64,000 nucleotides of DNA from Cardiocondyla obscurior (taxonomy: Eukaryota > Arthropoda > Insecta > Hymenoptera > Formicidae). The notes below the pieces were generated by a model. The model had not been told where the DNA came from. It saw only the letters and a list, made by a program, of their open reading frames with translations, and made no database searches. This document shows, in pieces, positions 24,137 to 37,349 of the stretch (positions are counted from its first letter, which is position 1; every line of letters starts with the position of its first letter). The DNA is taken from positions 1,528,001 through 1,592,000 of the forward strand of contig NC_091864.1 of NCBI RefSeq assembly GCF_019399895.1, read 5' to 3'. The translations under genes and the position numbers were made by a program.

Positions 24137-26206
24137 TATAAGTTCTTTCCGTTATATTATTTAAAATTAATCGATTGGGACATTTTTTTTTATTTTAACA
24201 CGAACGAAAAAAGATTGATTAATTGTTTGGAAAAATAAATAATTTTTTATGACGACGAAAGCAGATACATTATGATTAACGATTTAATATTTTTTATTAT
24301 TTTTGTAACAGCTTTTTTATTAATAGATTTATTTACTCCTAGGATATTCGTCGTGATATTAAAAAATATATTAACTTACTATAATTATAACGTCGGCAAA
24401 ATGAAAATTCAGTTAAGCGTCGCAAATATTTATGATTTTTTTTTTTTTCTTTCTTTTCGCCGATCTTCATAAAACCGTCAGATTAATCCATAAAAGCGGG
24501 CGTAATACCGAAAATGCAATTCTGTCGCGATAGTTTCGGACCCGCCATTGCCGTATAAACCGGAATGGGGTTCATTGTCGAGCCGGACCGATCTCTGCAG
24601 GTGCATTGTTAGCGGTAATGCAAGGTAATAGAAAGTGCTTTGACCTGGGCGCTGTTGAAAATTAAGTGACCGCTGCCGAACCATTGAAATTTATACTCCA
24701 GTGCACCGAGCGGCTCGCTTAACCCGAAAATCTGATTCGATACGGGACCAGTAATTTCAACGTCCCGCAGACTCGATAAAAGGGAAAATTACGCCCTGCG
24801 TCGCGCCAAAGCGTGTGCGCGCGCTCGAGCTTGAAATGGCGTTTTATCGAAGAGGATAGCTCTTCACGTTTTATAATATATAGGATTTGGTCCACGCGAA
24901 GTAGGTCAGTGCTCCGTGATAAACGTTTGACTGTTCGGTCTCTCTCTTTCTATCTCTTCAAATGCATTTGACGTCTAGTAAGTGCTCTAACATTTCTCGA
25001 CAGTGAAAATTAATCTTTCTTTTGCCTTTATTCGTATGAATTAAATTAAACAAGAGTCAGACAGTTTGCTTTCAATTTCGTGTGTGGGATTTTGACGCAA
25101 GGTTGCGTCAAATATTGCCCCGAATAAAGTAATTTTTCTCCCCCGCTCGACCTCTGTCGATCGCGCAAGATGGATATCGACCCCTTAACCGCTTATTTCG
25201 TTCTTCAACGCGACTCCGAAGTACACTCCAGTGTTCCGATTCGTGTCGAGTTTAATAAGAGTGGATTTGGATAGCCGCCGGGGTGACGGACGACAATTAT
25301 AAACGCGCGACGCCGGTTAAATCACCAGGGAAGTTCTCGGCCGGTGGAGATACCGCGCCCAAGAGTGCAAAAATTGCCTGACGGGACGAAGTAAATCATT
25401 CGACGAATTTGATCAATGAAATGGATCCCCTTTGTAACATTAGCGGGTACATTCGGTACAGCATGAAATCGTTGGCGTTACAATCACGTAGCGTCCCACT
25501 CATATCGCCCTAATCAAATTAGATGCCCCATAAATCACACTTACGGCCGGCGCTGTAATGAATGGTCGAAAAGGCGGAGACGAGTTGATAGATGACACGT
25601 CGAAAGCACCCAGCTATATGAATTCGCAGACGCTGTCTCGGTCGACCCGCGAATTTTTCGTCGCGGCGCAAGAAAATTAAAAAAAAAAAACAATGTCTCA
25701 TTAAAAATTTTGCACAGGATATTATCTGAAAATTTTAATTCAAAGTTAAAGAATTGGCGCAATTAATTTTTCGAGGGTAACGCTCCGATCTTTTCGTCAG
25801 CGACATTTCTGCCGCGAGTGTCGGCTAAATTTAGGAAGGCACTCTTCATTCCGTGAACTCGCCGGCAAATCGAGAGTGCATGTAGACCTACCAGAGAGCC
25901 TAATCTAGCATTTACATGCTCGTCTGATTGCGTGTACGGTTCGGTGAACGAAATCGCTGTTCCCCCGCGGGATAACGGTTGACAACCACTGCTTCCTTCC
26001 TTCGTAACTCCGGATTAGCGTCACTATCGAGGGTACTAAATGTCCGATCGCTATCGTATAGGCAACGCTGATAAGAGCACGGGGAGGCACGCACGCCTAA
26101 CACGCCCGATTCTCGTGCTAATCACTGTTTTAATCCAATCCGTGATAACGCTGAGGGTTAGTCGTGACGATAAATTGCGCGATAAAGCCCCGACTCTATA
26201 TATATA
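24137..26206. other. Non-coding sequence with one promoter-like site
   Basis: The first 330 bases are AT-rich. A TATA/Inr arrangement and nearby donor are listed separately at 24872-24978. Nothing else is recognised in the remainder. Confidence 0.45.
24872..24910 (+). promoter_or_regulatory. Candidate TATA box plus arthropod initiator
   Basis: TATATA begins at 24877, and the arthropod initiator TCAGT occupies 24906-24910. The initiator A (24908) is thus 31 bases downstream of the TATA start, the spacing expected for insect core promoters. A perfect donor GTAAGTG starts at 24978, so a short first exon of about 70 bases is possible, containing an ATG at 24962. No downstream coding exon was identified, and such matches arise by chance in 64 kb. 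Confidence 0.3.
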
Positions 26207-26558
26207 CAGGGTGTCCCACCCCATATTGACAAACTCTCAGAGTTAGATAGGTCTCGTGGATACAAGTCAATAAGTTCTATTTTATTTTATACATTTCTCA
26301 ACCGTAATTGTGAAAATAATTAAAATGTGTAACTTAAGAGCGACAAGGAAGCTGCGGGCGTGTGAGCGCGACAGACGAATGGCGCCTCGTCTGTCGCGCT
26401 CACTCACGCGTAGCTTTCTTGTCGCTTTTGCGCTAGACAAATTAATTTTTTTCTCAATAACTATCGTGAATTTTGCAAAACGGCAAAGAACTTATTGACT
26501 TGTATCCACGAGACCTATCTAACTCGGAGAGTTTGTCAAGATGGGATGGGACACCCTG
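26207..26558. mobile_element. Foldback MITE, subfamily B, arm configuration 2
   Basis: 352-base palindrome with TA at both flanks (26205-26206, 26559-26560). The left arm carries CACCCCATATTGAC and CTCAGAG; the right arm, reverse-complemented, carries CATCCCATCTTGAC and CTCCGAG. This is the opposite of the copy at 19652-20003, although the core is the same and in the same orientation. The 62-codon frame at 26310-26498 is identical to that in the other copy because the DNA is the same; it is not a gene. Confidence 0.95.
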
Positions 26559-28766
26559 TATAATTTTTTTTCCTCCTTCCCTCCGTTCGCCTTCCCATTT
26601 CGTTAGCCCTACGAGACAGTTTCAGCGGAGCGCCGGCTCATAAGCAACGTCGTCTCGTGTAATCTGTTCCACTACACGATCACCGCAGACGATTATCCTA
26701 ATCTCCCTTTACGAAAGTTCAAAATAGTATTTACATAAAAAAAAAAAATCTGCTCGCAACTTCGTTAAGAGATACGCCACTAGATTAATGAACGCGAGCG
26801 TACAAAATACCATTTTGTTGCTACATGTGTCAACTCCTTTCGGAACACCCGCATTGATATATCTCCAACGCACATTCTCAGTGTACGCGACACGAGACTG
26901 GCTTAAATTATCTCCATGCAAAATGTTGCACATTATCACGAAGCCGCGCAAGAGACATTTGTATAAACGGCCGCGGCATTGCGAAGGATCTTGATCGAAA
27001 CAGCTTAGAAAGGTCAGAGACACGAATTCAAGCTTGCCCGCCTAATCTCGCCGACAGCTTTGCCCCTTGTAATTACGAACATACGGCTCTTGTTTCCTTA
27101 AAAAGCTACCGACCCCCCTTGACGCTCGTCGTTCATACACGTGCGCGTTCTCGCAGCCCCGCATCTGCGTTTAACGTCCGATCTGATTTGGACAAACACC
27201 ACGCAGTCAGCCGTGCGCCAAATAAATTCGATAAACTTGCCGATGAAATTTTTCACCGCCACGGAAATTAAAAAAAAATATTTTCACATCCAGTCCATTG
27301 ATTTTTATAGATTTAAATTTTATTTCGGCAAAATACAGTTTTGAAGTAAATTTCTTTTTTGCATTGTTTTTATTTAATTTTATTTTCGTTTTAAAGGGGA
27401 GTAGAGAAGACGAGTCAAAGATCGCGTAATCGATAGTAGGTACCGTTGCACAAAAGAAAAAGCTCGACGTGACAAAGATTCATTTTTTTTCTATTTTTTT
27501 TTTTTTTTCTTCTCCAAAAGCAAGTTCGTTGAATTTCGCGCAATTTTTGTTCCCGACAAAAGCCCGAGATTATGACTGGCCGAATGAAACATTTTCCACT
27601 TGGATGGAAGTCATCCCCGTCGTTTATTATAATTTATCATAATTTATTGGTCAACCGCGCATTTCCATATTGCGAGGATCGCCATACCGACCGTGTTTGC
27701 CTCGGACAAATCAGTCATCATTATGTGCGCCGGCAGGAACGTAATTATAATTAACAGTTTATCCCCTGTCCAACGTACGCTACGTGCACCACAAAAGGAT
27801 ATATCCGCCGCGATCGGATTTTACGACTATGACGAGCGGCACGATATCCGCGCAGCAGGAAGCAAATATTTGCTGTAATGATCCCATCGATCTTTCATCC
27901 CTTTGACAGTGACGCGAAATCGCGGCGTTAGTAATTTCGGGTATAAATTTACACACAGTCTTTCATCGCGTATCCGCTTTCGGGCTGAAAATTCGATGCA
28001 ATTAAAAAGTGACGAATTAAGAAAAAGGTTTTACAAAGATTCATTATTATTGAGCTTTCACACTTGTAGATTACCATTCCTCAGATTTTATTTGATTCTT
28101 ACGACTCCTTCGTGATTTTTATCTTAATTTTATACGCATAAAAAAATTAAAATTTTCCAAACACTCGGAGATTTTCGTGCTAAAAAGTAATTCGATAATA
28201 CCGCGCCGAGAAGAGCACGTCAGTCGGTTTTCGACACGCGGCGGGAACGATTAAAAAATATAAACGATATTGTAGGCTGCGGCGCGTCTCGTCCTATCGC
28301 GAAGAATAATATTTTATTGTCACAGATTGTTAGAGAGAAAAATGTTGGGCGGGCAAAAATGTGCTGAGCGCTGCGCGACGCTAATAAAAATCAGCGGTGT
28401 TTTCTCGCGGGACGCGTATCCTTCTCCGATACGCATATGCGTGTGTGTATAACCGAGGGACGATAACGAATATACGCGCCCTGTCGCCCATTGTATTCGC
28501 GCGCACGCCGAGCTTTTGCGAGAGAGGGCACCGACCCGCGATTCCGGCGTTCACCATTCGCGGTGTCGTTCCGCTCGTTTTCCGCGGCTGCAACGTACGC
28601 GGGTTCTAATGCCCGAATTCCACTTTGTCAGGACAACAAATACCGGAAATCGTAAACTACTGACCCGTCGCGACGTGGACGCTCCGGAGACGACGGGGAA
28701 CGACGGTGGGTATCATGTACGCGCTGTTTATTGTTGAACAACTTTTCCTCTTTTTTTCTTTCTTTA

Positions 28767-28801
<35 letters not shown>
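28767..28801. repeat. (TC)n microsatellite
   Basis: Perfect TC repeat of about 13 units followed by TTTCTCTC. Simple sequence only. Confidence 0.95.
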
Positions 28802-28802
<1 letters not shown>

Positions 28803-31800
28803 ATTCCTCTCCGCTATTTTATCGACAATATTGATTTATCCGAGTCTCGAATAATTCTCTCCGCCGACGTAATTTTCCGCGAGACGAGGGAAACAATGCC
28901 CGGTGAAGTTCTCGTTTTCGCGGCTGCGGCTGGGAATGGCGAAGCGCGGCGGCCGAGTGCATTAAGCTGGCAATTAAAAGCGGCGGAGATAATCGGAATA
29001 AGGCCGCCGCCACGGTGAATCAGTCGCTGGGCCCGTTCCACGTGCGACGCCGGATCCACGGACTCCGGGGTGGCTCCAGCTACTAGACCGTGGGCGAAGG
29101 GTGCCGCGGGGGCGGTAAACTCCCGCGTTAATAGGGCCAAGCATTAGGTTATCTCTTCAGGGCTTACCGGTGGGACAGAGGGTAGTGCCGGTGGTTTACG
29201 TTGCTTCGCGGGAGAGGGCGAAGGACGGAGGGCGCGCCGCCGCTCGTGATCTGCCCGGACACGCGTATCTCTTTGATATATTGCCCCGAGAAATGCGTTT
29301 TTTTCATCCCGGCCACCCAGCTCGTCCCGCTTAAACTTTGTGGCGTTCATCCCCCCCTCCCCGTTCGATCTTCTTGTCTTTTTAGATTTCCCGGGATTAT
29401 GACGTTTTTTTCCGACACAGAAAACTTTCAGCTCTCGCTTTTGCGCTTTTTTTAATTTCAAATATTTAATTGAAACTATAAAATAATCGAAGCTATAAAA
29501 TTATATTCGTGTACTCGCTAGTTCATCGAGTTCGCTCTTTGAGGTTTGATCCCTCGCCATCAAGTGCAATTGTTCGGACCTTTCTATTTCGTCGGAAAGT
29601 TTTTGTTTCGCGTGCAACACATCACCACTTATAGTTCTTTTCGATAGTTGCCTCATCCGCCGTTCCTTTCTAACTTTTTTCGGCACGCCGGTCGAGCGAT
29701 TCCCAATTAACCTCGTGACGCGGCCCATCAAAGGGTCAAAGCCGGCCGAGAGGCCCTTCGAAAAAGCGTTCAACAAGATTTTGCACTCCTATGCACCATT
29801 TTTCATTTCGCCGTTCGCGCGAAAAATATCGAGAGACAAGAACCGTCGATGTCGATTGATCGGGCAACACACAACAACGGCGTGGACCTTTTCATTTGCG
29901 GCATTATCGAGAAATCTCGCTCCCGCTGCATTGTTTTCCCGTGATACCAAAGAATTCCGCTCGCCTTTCGCGCCCCGGCGGCATAAAATAACGATACATT
30001 ACTTCCCGACGGATTGCCTACTCGAAAAACGAGCGTGCAAAAGTTTATTAGCTCTTTGATTCATCGAGCAAGAAATTATCTTAACCGCTTTCAACTGCGG
30101 TTATGCCGGCCACTTTTTTTTCACGACGGAGCCGTTTTCGGTGTCGTCCGCACGGCACGGGAACCACCCGGTCTCTTTAATACGGCTGCGTACCTCACGC
30201 GGCAAGTTTTGCATACAAATTGGCGCGGAAGTTGGAGCGAGTAAGGCTTGTTTACGGTGACGAGTGCTCATCCAACTCCCAGGGAAAAGATGTCGGCCAT
30301 GACGGCGTACAAAAGCGGCGAGAGAACTTTGAAGAATTTTAATTGAAATTACTTAATTAACGCCGGACCCCCGCGGCAAGGCGTCGCGTGTATACGCGCG
30401 CAAATGCAAACGCGTGTGCATCCGACTGATACAATCGCGTCCGCGAAGCTGACAGAACGACGTGACACGTGGAAATATTTTCTCTTGCTCTACCTTAACC
30501 TTTGCCGGCCTCCTCCTCCCGCCCCCTCGGTTCTCTAAAGTTCATTATTTTATTTCATCTCCGCGGTTATCTGCGCTAGACCGTTGTAAAAACCGCCCGC
30601 GTTAATGTTCGCTCCAATTCGCGTCGCTTCCACGTTACTTTAACGCGTCGTACGAGCTCGGAAACTTATAGAGAGACGGCGAAGAACGAGAGAGCGCCGC
30701 TCCCTTTTGCCCTCCGTCGGCCGACCTCGTTTCGTGCCTGAACTTCCATCGGCTGACCCAAGTGGAAACGAACGCGAATATGAAGCGACGCGTATTGAAC
30801 GGGGCGAAGGCGAGGCATTATTGGGAAACCCACGTCGGCCTTGAAACTCATCCCTTGGAACACGGCGTGTCCCGGACAGGATTACAGGAAGGGACGGCAA
30901 GTTTCCGGTCTTCCGCGAACAATTGACACGTCGCGGTAATACGTGTTCCCATTGGTGCCGGGTGTACAACTCGCTCGATCCTCGTCTTCCTGCGAGAGAG
31001 AGAGGAAGGCGAGGGACAAACGCCCTAACGATACATCCCGAGTACGAGCTACGAAACTGTCGCGCGAAGTCCTGACTTTGTCGTGCGTCGCACTATCTGG
31101 CTCGGCGTCTGTCTACATTGCTGCCGGCAGCTTCGGACTGTTGCATCTAACAGCGACCGGCTCCGCTGCTACGGATAGAGCAAACTTATGACAACTCCTT
31201 ACAAACCTTCCCGCCGTTGCTCCATTCTCGCAGCTGTTAAAATAATAAAAATCTCGACCGCCTATCGCGTCCCCGCGAGGTCCGTTCAATTTATAATTCC
31301 GCGAAAGTCGATGCTGACCTTTAAAGACAATTACACGGACGTGAAATATTAAACTGGGACATTGTTAGATTCGGATAATAAGTGCGACGTAAAAAAATCG
31401 TTGAATTTTAATAGCTCGAGCATCGGAGGTAGAAACAAATCGAAAAATCGGCCGTTAGTTAATGACATGTACCTTAATGGAATATTAATTTAGGACCCGG
31501 TTGACGGTACTTTCGAAACTAATATTGACGTGTATTGCGATGGTAAATCTACTACTTGCCGAAGCGCCATCCATCATAAATGTCATTTGTAAGATTCGTG
31601 GCGCGATTCTGCGGGATCTGTTTTTTTTCGCGAGGTCCAAAAACGTGTAAAAAAAAAGAACCTCGATGTATTTTCAAAGACACTTGCGTCACCGATTGAT
31701 AACAAGCAATATCTCCATTACTCCGATTGATCGATCGATCGCATTTACGCCTTCGTTTCGCCCGCAATTCGAAAAGTGATTTAATTATGTATAGCGGCTC

Positions 31801-31983
31801 CACACAAGACAATAGCCACGGGACATGCAGTTACCGATTGACCGACATTGTTGCGTTGTAATCGTGTTTATTACAGCTTTGAATAGCGCACGATATTTAC
31901 TTCCGGTGCTCGTTGAAAGCAACCGGATATAAATCACAATTAACTCACGATCATTTTAAGCATTAACATAAATCGCGTGTTCC

Positions 31984-32006
31984 GAAAGAAAGAAAGAAAG
32001 AAAAAA
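31984..32006. repeat. (GAAA)n microsatellite
   Basis: Four to five GAAA units followed by an A run. Simple sequence only. Confidence 0.85.
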
Positions 32007-32355
32007 GTGAATTGAAAGGTTTCACGTTCTTGATAAATCGTTCAACCGTTCGGAGATTACGACTCAATTCACGCGTCATCGCTTCGTCTAATCCTCTTCG
32101 GCGCGGATCGATCTGATTAGAATTCGAGATAAACATTTATCCGTTCGCGGCTTAGGCAACAGCTTGGACCTACTCGTACGATACTATTCGAGGCGATACA
32201 GTTAGCCGCAGTTGCGATCTAACTACTCCTAGAATTCTAATGGCGGTCGTGAGGGCGTGTCTCCTGGACGTGGACAACGTTGTCTAACGTAGCGAAATGT
32301 GCGTAAGTTCGAATACTTTAATTCTTTTTTTTTTATTTCGGTATATAATTTTCGA

Positions 32356-32535
32356 TTGCGTGTACCGCCGGGTAGCCGGCCGGGCGACCGAGGGTTTGAC
32401 GGCGTGCCGTGTTACACGCGACGCGTCAGACACCGCAACCTTTATCGTATCTCGAATGCGCTTTGTATTGCAAAACGCTGCGAACGCAGCATGCCGAGTA
32501 TTTGAATTTAGAACTCGCAGATTTGTATATACATA
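32356..32535. repeat. Fixed-end dispersed repeat, copy 3
   Basis: Starts at TTGCGTGTACCGCCGGG, about 75 bases later than copies 1 and 2, and ends at the same TTTGTATATACATA. It keeps the segment lost from copy 1. It is followed by the left arm of an A-type MITE, as in the other two copies, here joined to a different right end. Confidence 0.85.
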
Positions 32536-32665
32536 CAGGGTGTCTCAGCCCATGTGTAAAATCCTCTACAGATAGGTAGGTCTTAGGGAGATAAATAAAA
32601 AATTTCTTTAACATTTTGTAACTACTCATGTCTCCCGGGTGGATCATGAGGTATGGGACACCCTG
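32536..32665. mobile_element. Chimeric or internally deleted MITE
   Basis: Only 130 bases. The left 87 bases match the A-type left arm (CAGGGTGTCTCAGCCCATG through ACATTTTGTAA). The rest, CTACTCATGTCTCCCGGGTGG onward, has no A-type match and ends in TATGGGACACCCTG followed by TA (32666-32667). The right terminus therefore belongs to another CAGGGTGTCCCA subfamily. It is either a template-switch chimera or an unrelated short element at the same junction. Confidence 0.75.
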
Positions 32666-35600
32666 TATAACTCGATTCTCTTTATTCCACCGCGACGTCT
32701 ACGACGGCAAAACCTTGTAACGCGCGAAGAAAAGTGAATGTCGCATTTCGTTAAAGCTATTCTTCTGTTTCTCGTTTCCTCTCTACGTCCACCGCGGCTC
32801 TTTCTCTTTCAGGTTTCCCTGATCCAATTTTAGCGCTCTCGAAATTCCACCCTTTCAAGCCCTGACTTCGACCGTTCCCCCTTTCTCCCCGCCGCTCGTA
32901 ATACCTTTACCTTTCGCGCCGGGGTATATCAGGTCGTCCTTTCTCTTCCTTTCCACACCGCATCGTCTCTTTCCCAATTTCTTCGCCCAAATACGCGGAA
33001 ACCAAACTCGGCGAAACCGGTGTTCGGATCTAACCGAACCCCATTGAGCAAACGGCGCACCAAATCCCAGATTCATCGGCACGTGTATCTCTGGCGGGCG
33101 TTTAGTATTAAACGTACCCATCCGATCCTATCGCGATCTCCGCTTTTATCTCGAACGTATTGCTCGGCTGCAAAATTACTGTGCAGACGCGACCGACTAA
33201 TGAAAAAAAAAAAGAAAATAAAAAAAAGAAAAAAAAAAAGATAGTATCGTCGCGGACCGCGCGCAGTTTTTTCTCGTTTAAATTAGCATTGAACGAACGC
33301 GCGTAAAATTCGTCCCAATCGCGATTACTTGTAAACGTCGCGCCGAGCGTTCGGAAACGAAACGATGGAGCAATGCGTTTCATTAAATCGCGTCGCGGAT
33401 CCTCTCAATCTTCCGGAGAAATAAAAGTTTATGACACGGCCCTCCCCTTGAAAGGCTACCTAAAAGTTTTCCTTCGCTGTTTTGTTTCAAAGGAAGCTCC
33501 CTCCGCTGTAGGAAGAAGCGACCATCGCTCATCACTCCGACATCATCCTTTCGTCTCACGATCATGCCGGGCGTTCGTCCCTTCGCCCTACGTCTCTATC
33601 CCGGTCGTGACTCAAACTCCGCTTCCTTGAGCGAAGTAACCCCCCTCGCATCCCCGCCTTCATCCGCCCGCGAGGAGAACGACCCCTCTCGAATCATGAA
33701 GAGTAAAAGGGCGCCGGCAAATGTACGAGGGTGCTCGGTATATAGCTAACTGTGTGTAAAGGAGTAATGAAGTCGGCGAATCAAGACAGAAATTGAATCC
33801 GTTCGATTTTACGCCCCGATTGCCCCCGTACCGGTCCCTCGGGGACGAGATAGATGCCCGCGTGCGTTTTCTCTCCAAGAAATAAAGTTCCCCGTCGAAC
33901 GCGTCAAGAAATAAAATCTGGAATGTACTCTCTGTAAGTTTGTGTTATAATAATTTTCGATTACGAATTGTAGATGTAAAATTAACGCTAGTTCGTCTCG
34001 CTCGGATGTGAGGCTCGCACACGCGGCTTTCATATATCGTCTACGGGACTTCAGCCGCGAAAAGAATCAATATTATTTTTCGCGAGGTATCTTCCCTCGC
34101 GAATTATGTCCGCTCATTGAAACGAGATTATCTTTAACAATCCCGGGGATAACTCCTCATTAATCCGCTCGCGAAACTTTTCCCGCCGATGAAACAAACT
34201 TGGGGCCGAGCGACGTGCGCTTCCTTCCGCACTCGCGAAAAGTCTAAGGCAAGAAGTGGGAAATTTTTGCGATTTAATTTCGAGATGGAAAGATAACTTT
34301 TCTTTATCTGCCCCTCATTACCGGCGTCCGCGCACTCATCTCTCATAGCATTTTAATTTAATTCCGTTATAATTACGTTCGAGGTTCGAGGTTAATTGCA
34401 ATTAAGAGGCGAAGATCAATTAGGCGGTAAGAAGGGTAGACGACGAGTAATCCCTCCCTCCTCCCTCCCCCTCTTTCGTCCACCCTCGCACCGGGGGATA
34501 CATGCTCTCGGGTGGCCTAAGTGGAATGTAGACATAAATATCTGGCCCTACTCTACGAGGGAATTCCCGAATTAGAGTGGAACATATATTTGGCCGGTTT
34601 CGAAAAGAGGGCATAATTTAATTGTTAGAAAGAATCGCGATAATCAAGAATCCTTTCGTTATAAACGTGCAAAGTGGAAAGATTCAACACGCTGTGTTAA
34701 ATATTTTTTTTTTTTTTTTCTTTTCTATCCGTAGCAGATTTAATTAAAACACTAATTTAATTCTCATTCCCCGACCTCTCGTGTTCATATTTAACAAAGA
34801 GAACAAATGTATTACCTGTTTTTCTATTTAATTCAAATTTAAATGATTGAAAGAGGTACTATTTCTAAAGTGCACTAAGTGCTGGCGGTAAGTATGATTT
34901 TTATATTTGTTACACGGGGCGCGCAGATGGAGGTGAAATTGTAATTCTTGTTTCCCGTCCAAGTATCGATCAAAGAAATTTCGGCTCCTCGCGGACGTCG
35001 AAGCCGCTCTTAAAAAGCCCGTAATGCCGATATAAATCACGCCTTTAGGGGGCGCAATTCGTAACGTTGAAAACTTGGGCTCTTTGTCAATTTAATCCGA
35101 AGTTTCCGCGAAAACATATTTTTCAGATAATAACTCAGTCCCGACACCTTTACCGAACCCTCCACCTGCACATTCATATCCCGCGCTCGTAAATCAAGGA
35201 GCGGTCTTACCGCAAAGGGTTTCCATTAGTCCCGGGGAAAAAATTTCGCGGATGACAAATACGATTGTTTCAGCGACTCACCCGCAACAGAAAAATAAAA
35301 GAGAAACAGATTTAGTGCGACGTTTCCTTTCTACGGGCCGGCATTCGTGGCGATCCGCTCGTCCAATTACCCACCGCGCACTCTTTTATTATGTCGTTAA
35401 TTTCGCGGCAATTTAATCGCCGTTGTCCCTGGCGCTCATTTCCAAATTTCAGCATAATATTTTCTTGCGCCATTTATTCCTACCGTTTTACGCAAACCGG
35501 TTGCGCGTTCGCGAAAATATCGCGCGAATCATTTCGTATTAATTACACGTTTATTTTAGAAGGACGTAACGTAATATACCTCTCTCATCGCATTATTATC

Positions 35601-37340
35601 CTTTGCGCGAAATAATTATCAATATTATCTGTGATATCCCGTTAATTATTTTCCTGTTTACTCCACATAGTCGCTGTGTCTGTGTGCACGTGAGCACAGT
35701 CATCGATATGTATTAACGCTAACCGCGCACATATCTATATTTATGCGCCGGCGACTTCAAGACCCCACTCGTGTAACAATTGAAAAGCGCGAAACTCGCC
35801 CGCGTGGTTCCGCCATCTCGCAAAATAAACGGGCACTCGACTCCGAGTTTCCGCGGATGTCTGAAACATTTTTAACGAGAAGCAAATAAAAGTAATATTA
35901 CCTCGTTTGCGTCGTGATTAAAACGTAATTTCTTACAGCGAAAGATACTCGAAAGTTGGGGGATCCGGATAAGAGATACCGCGCGAGGATAATTCGGGCT
36001 CGCGACGCGGCAATCGCGAGGCACTCGGGTTTGGAAGCCGAATCTTCGTCCTCTCCGCGCGCGTTTTAACATCCACTCCTTGCCTCTCATAACGCGCGAT
36101 TTTTCGCGACCGTCCGGCGTTCCGGATCCTCAGAGAAACCACGATGCGTGGCGGCAGTAAATCCGCAAAGTCGGCGCGAATCAATCATGCGTAAAGCGGC
36201 GGCACCGATAAATCTCAGCGGGCCAATAAAATCGTATCAATCAGCCCGGGCGGATGCTACTTTTTCGACTGACGTTTCCTTCGAAAGTTCCTTCGCAGAT
36301 GCGCCCGTCGTCGCTCCGACGATGACGGGGAAGATGAAGCGGGTGAGAGACGGAGGAGGGAGGTCTCGCGAAATCGGCGCGTGTCGGTGAGGAGGGTCGG
36401 CGAAACTTCCTCGCAACGATTCTCTGGGAAGCGGGCGAGGAAAATGACGGAAGACGGGCCGGAGGGCAGAAGGGCGAGGGAAGCGCAAGGGAAGAGGCGC
36501 GAAAAGTTTCGTCGCTCGGCCCCGCAGTATCCCGGTCGTTTCGCTATCCCGCGATGTGATATACGTGCCGAAAAAAAAAAAGTTGCCGTATCGCTTCGCG
36601 CGCTAAAGTGCATCCGAGAGGAAGGAGAGAACGGGGCGAGATTCCGCGAATCCTAGAAACGATCGCTCGTCGATTTCTCGAGATACTCCGTAGCGCATTG
36701 TCGAACGTTACTCGAACAGTTCTCTGAAAATAAAAGCTCTTAGATATGCGCAGAGAGATACGGGCTTTGAACGGGCGTAAATAAACTCGAGCCAAGGGAT
36801 CACCGTACTTGAAATTAACTTTAAAAATTATTCGAAAAATCTCGCGGTCTTTAATGAGCGTCGGTTTATCGAGAGACCGACGTGGTTTCGCAAAGTAACG
36901 CGATAGACGTAATCGATGCGGCGAATCTGACGGAGTCTCAAACAGAGTTACGAACTCGCGTGAACGCATTCGCTAGACCTTTACGTGGGACGTGCGTATT
37001 TACCGGTGAACCATTGGCGCCGTCGCCGCCGCCGCACCATCTTTTTGGCGTCAGTAACGCGGGCAGCGCTGGCAGTAACTTTTAATTCGCGTGCCCGACG
37101 TCGACCAATCTGTGTCGTGCGCACCCCTATTACTCCTGATAAGGCCGGAGTAATTTATTTACCGAGCACGAGAGATGCCATCACGCGACCCTTCTTACTC
37201 GTCTTCTCCGCCGAGGAGAAAGAGGAAACGAGAGGACGCGTGAAACAAAAGAAAAGAATTCGCCTTCGTTAATGGATATCTTCTCGACTGCTTCCTCGAT
37301 AAAATTAGAGCCACCCTCGTCGAGTCTTATCGAAAATTGA
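32666..37340. other. Non-coding sequence, no gene recognised
   Basis: A-rich simple sequence lies at 33199-33240. CpG-dense sequence at 35990-37260 carries several overlapping open frames on both strands, none with a recognisable domain. A T run is near 34707-34722. Confidence 0.45.
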
Positions 37341-37349
37341 CATCTGCAA
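37341..37349. repeat. Target-site duplication, left
   Basis: CATCTGCAA, repeated exactly at 38267-38275 on the other side of the foldback element. Nine bases is the usual target duplication of Mutator-like transposons. Confidence 0.9.

Larger units (their letters stand above)
26559..32355. other. Non-coding sequence, no gene recognised
   Basis: Mostly unique sequence with short overlapping open frames. Simple repeats are T-rich runs at 27480-27510, (TC)n at about 28767-28801 and (GAAA)n at about 31984-32006. I see no transposon ends or RNA genes. Confidence 0.5.

Noticed and set aside
19755..26498. Identical 62-codon open frames at 19755-19943 and 26310-26498
   Set aside because: Both lie in the palindromic core of B-type MITEs and are identical because the DNA is. 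The frame crosses the hairpin and ends near the arm. It is not a conserved protein.
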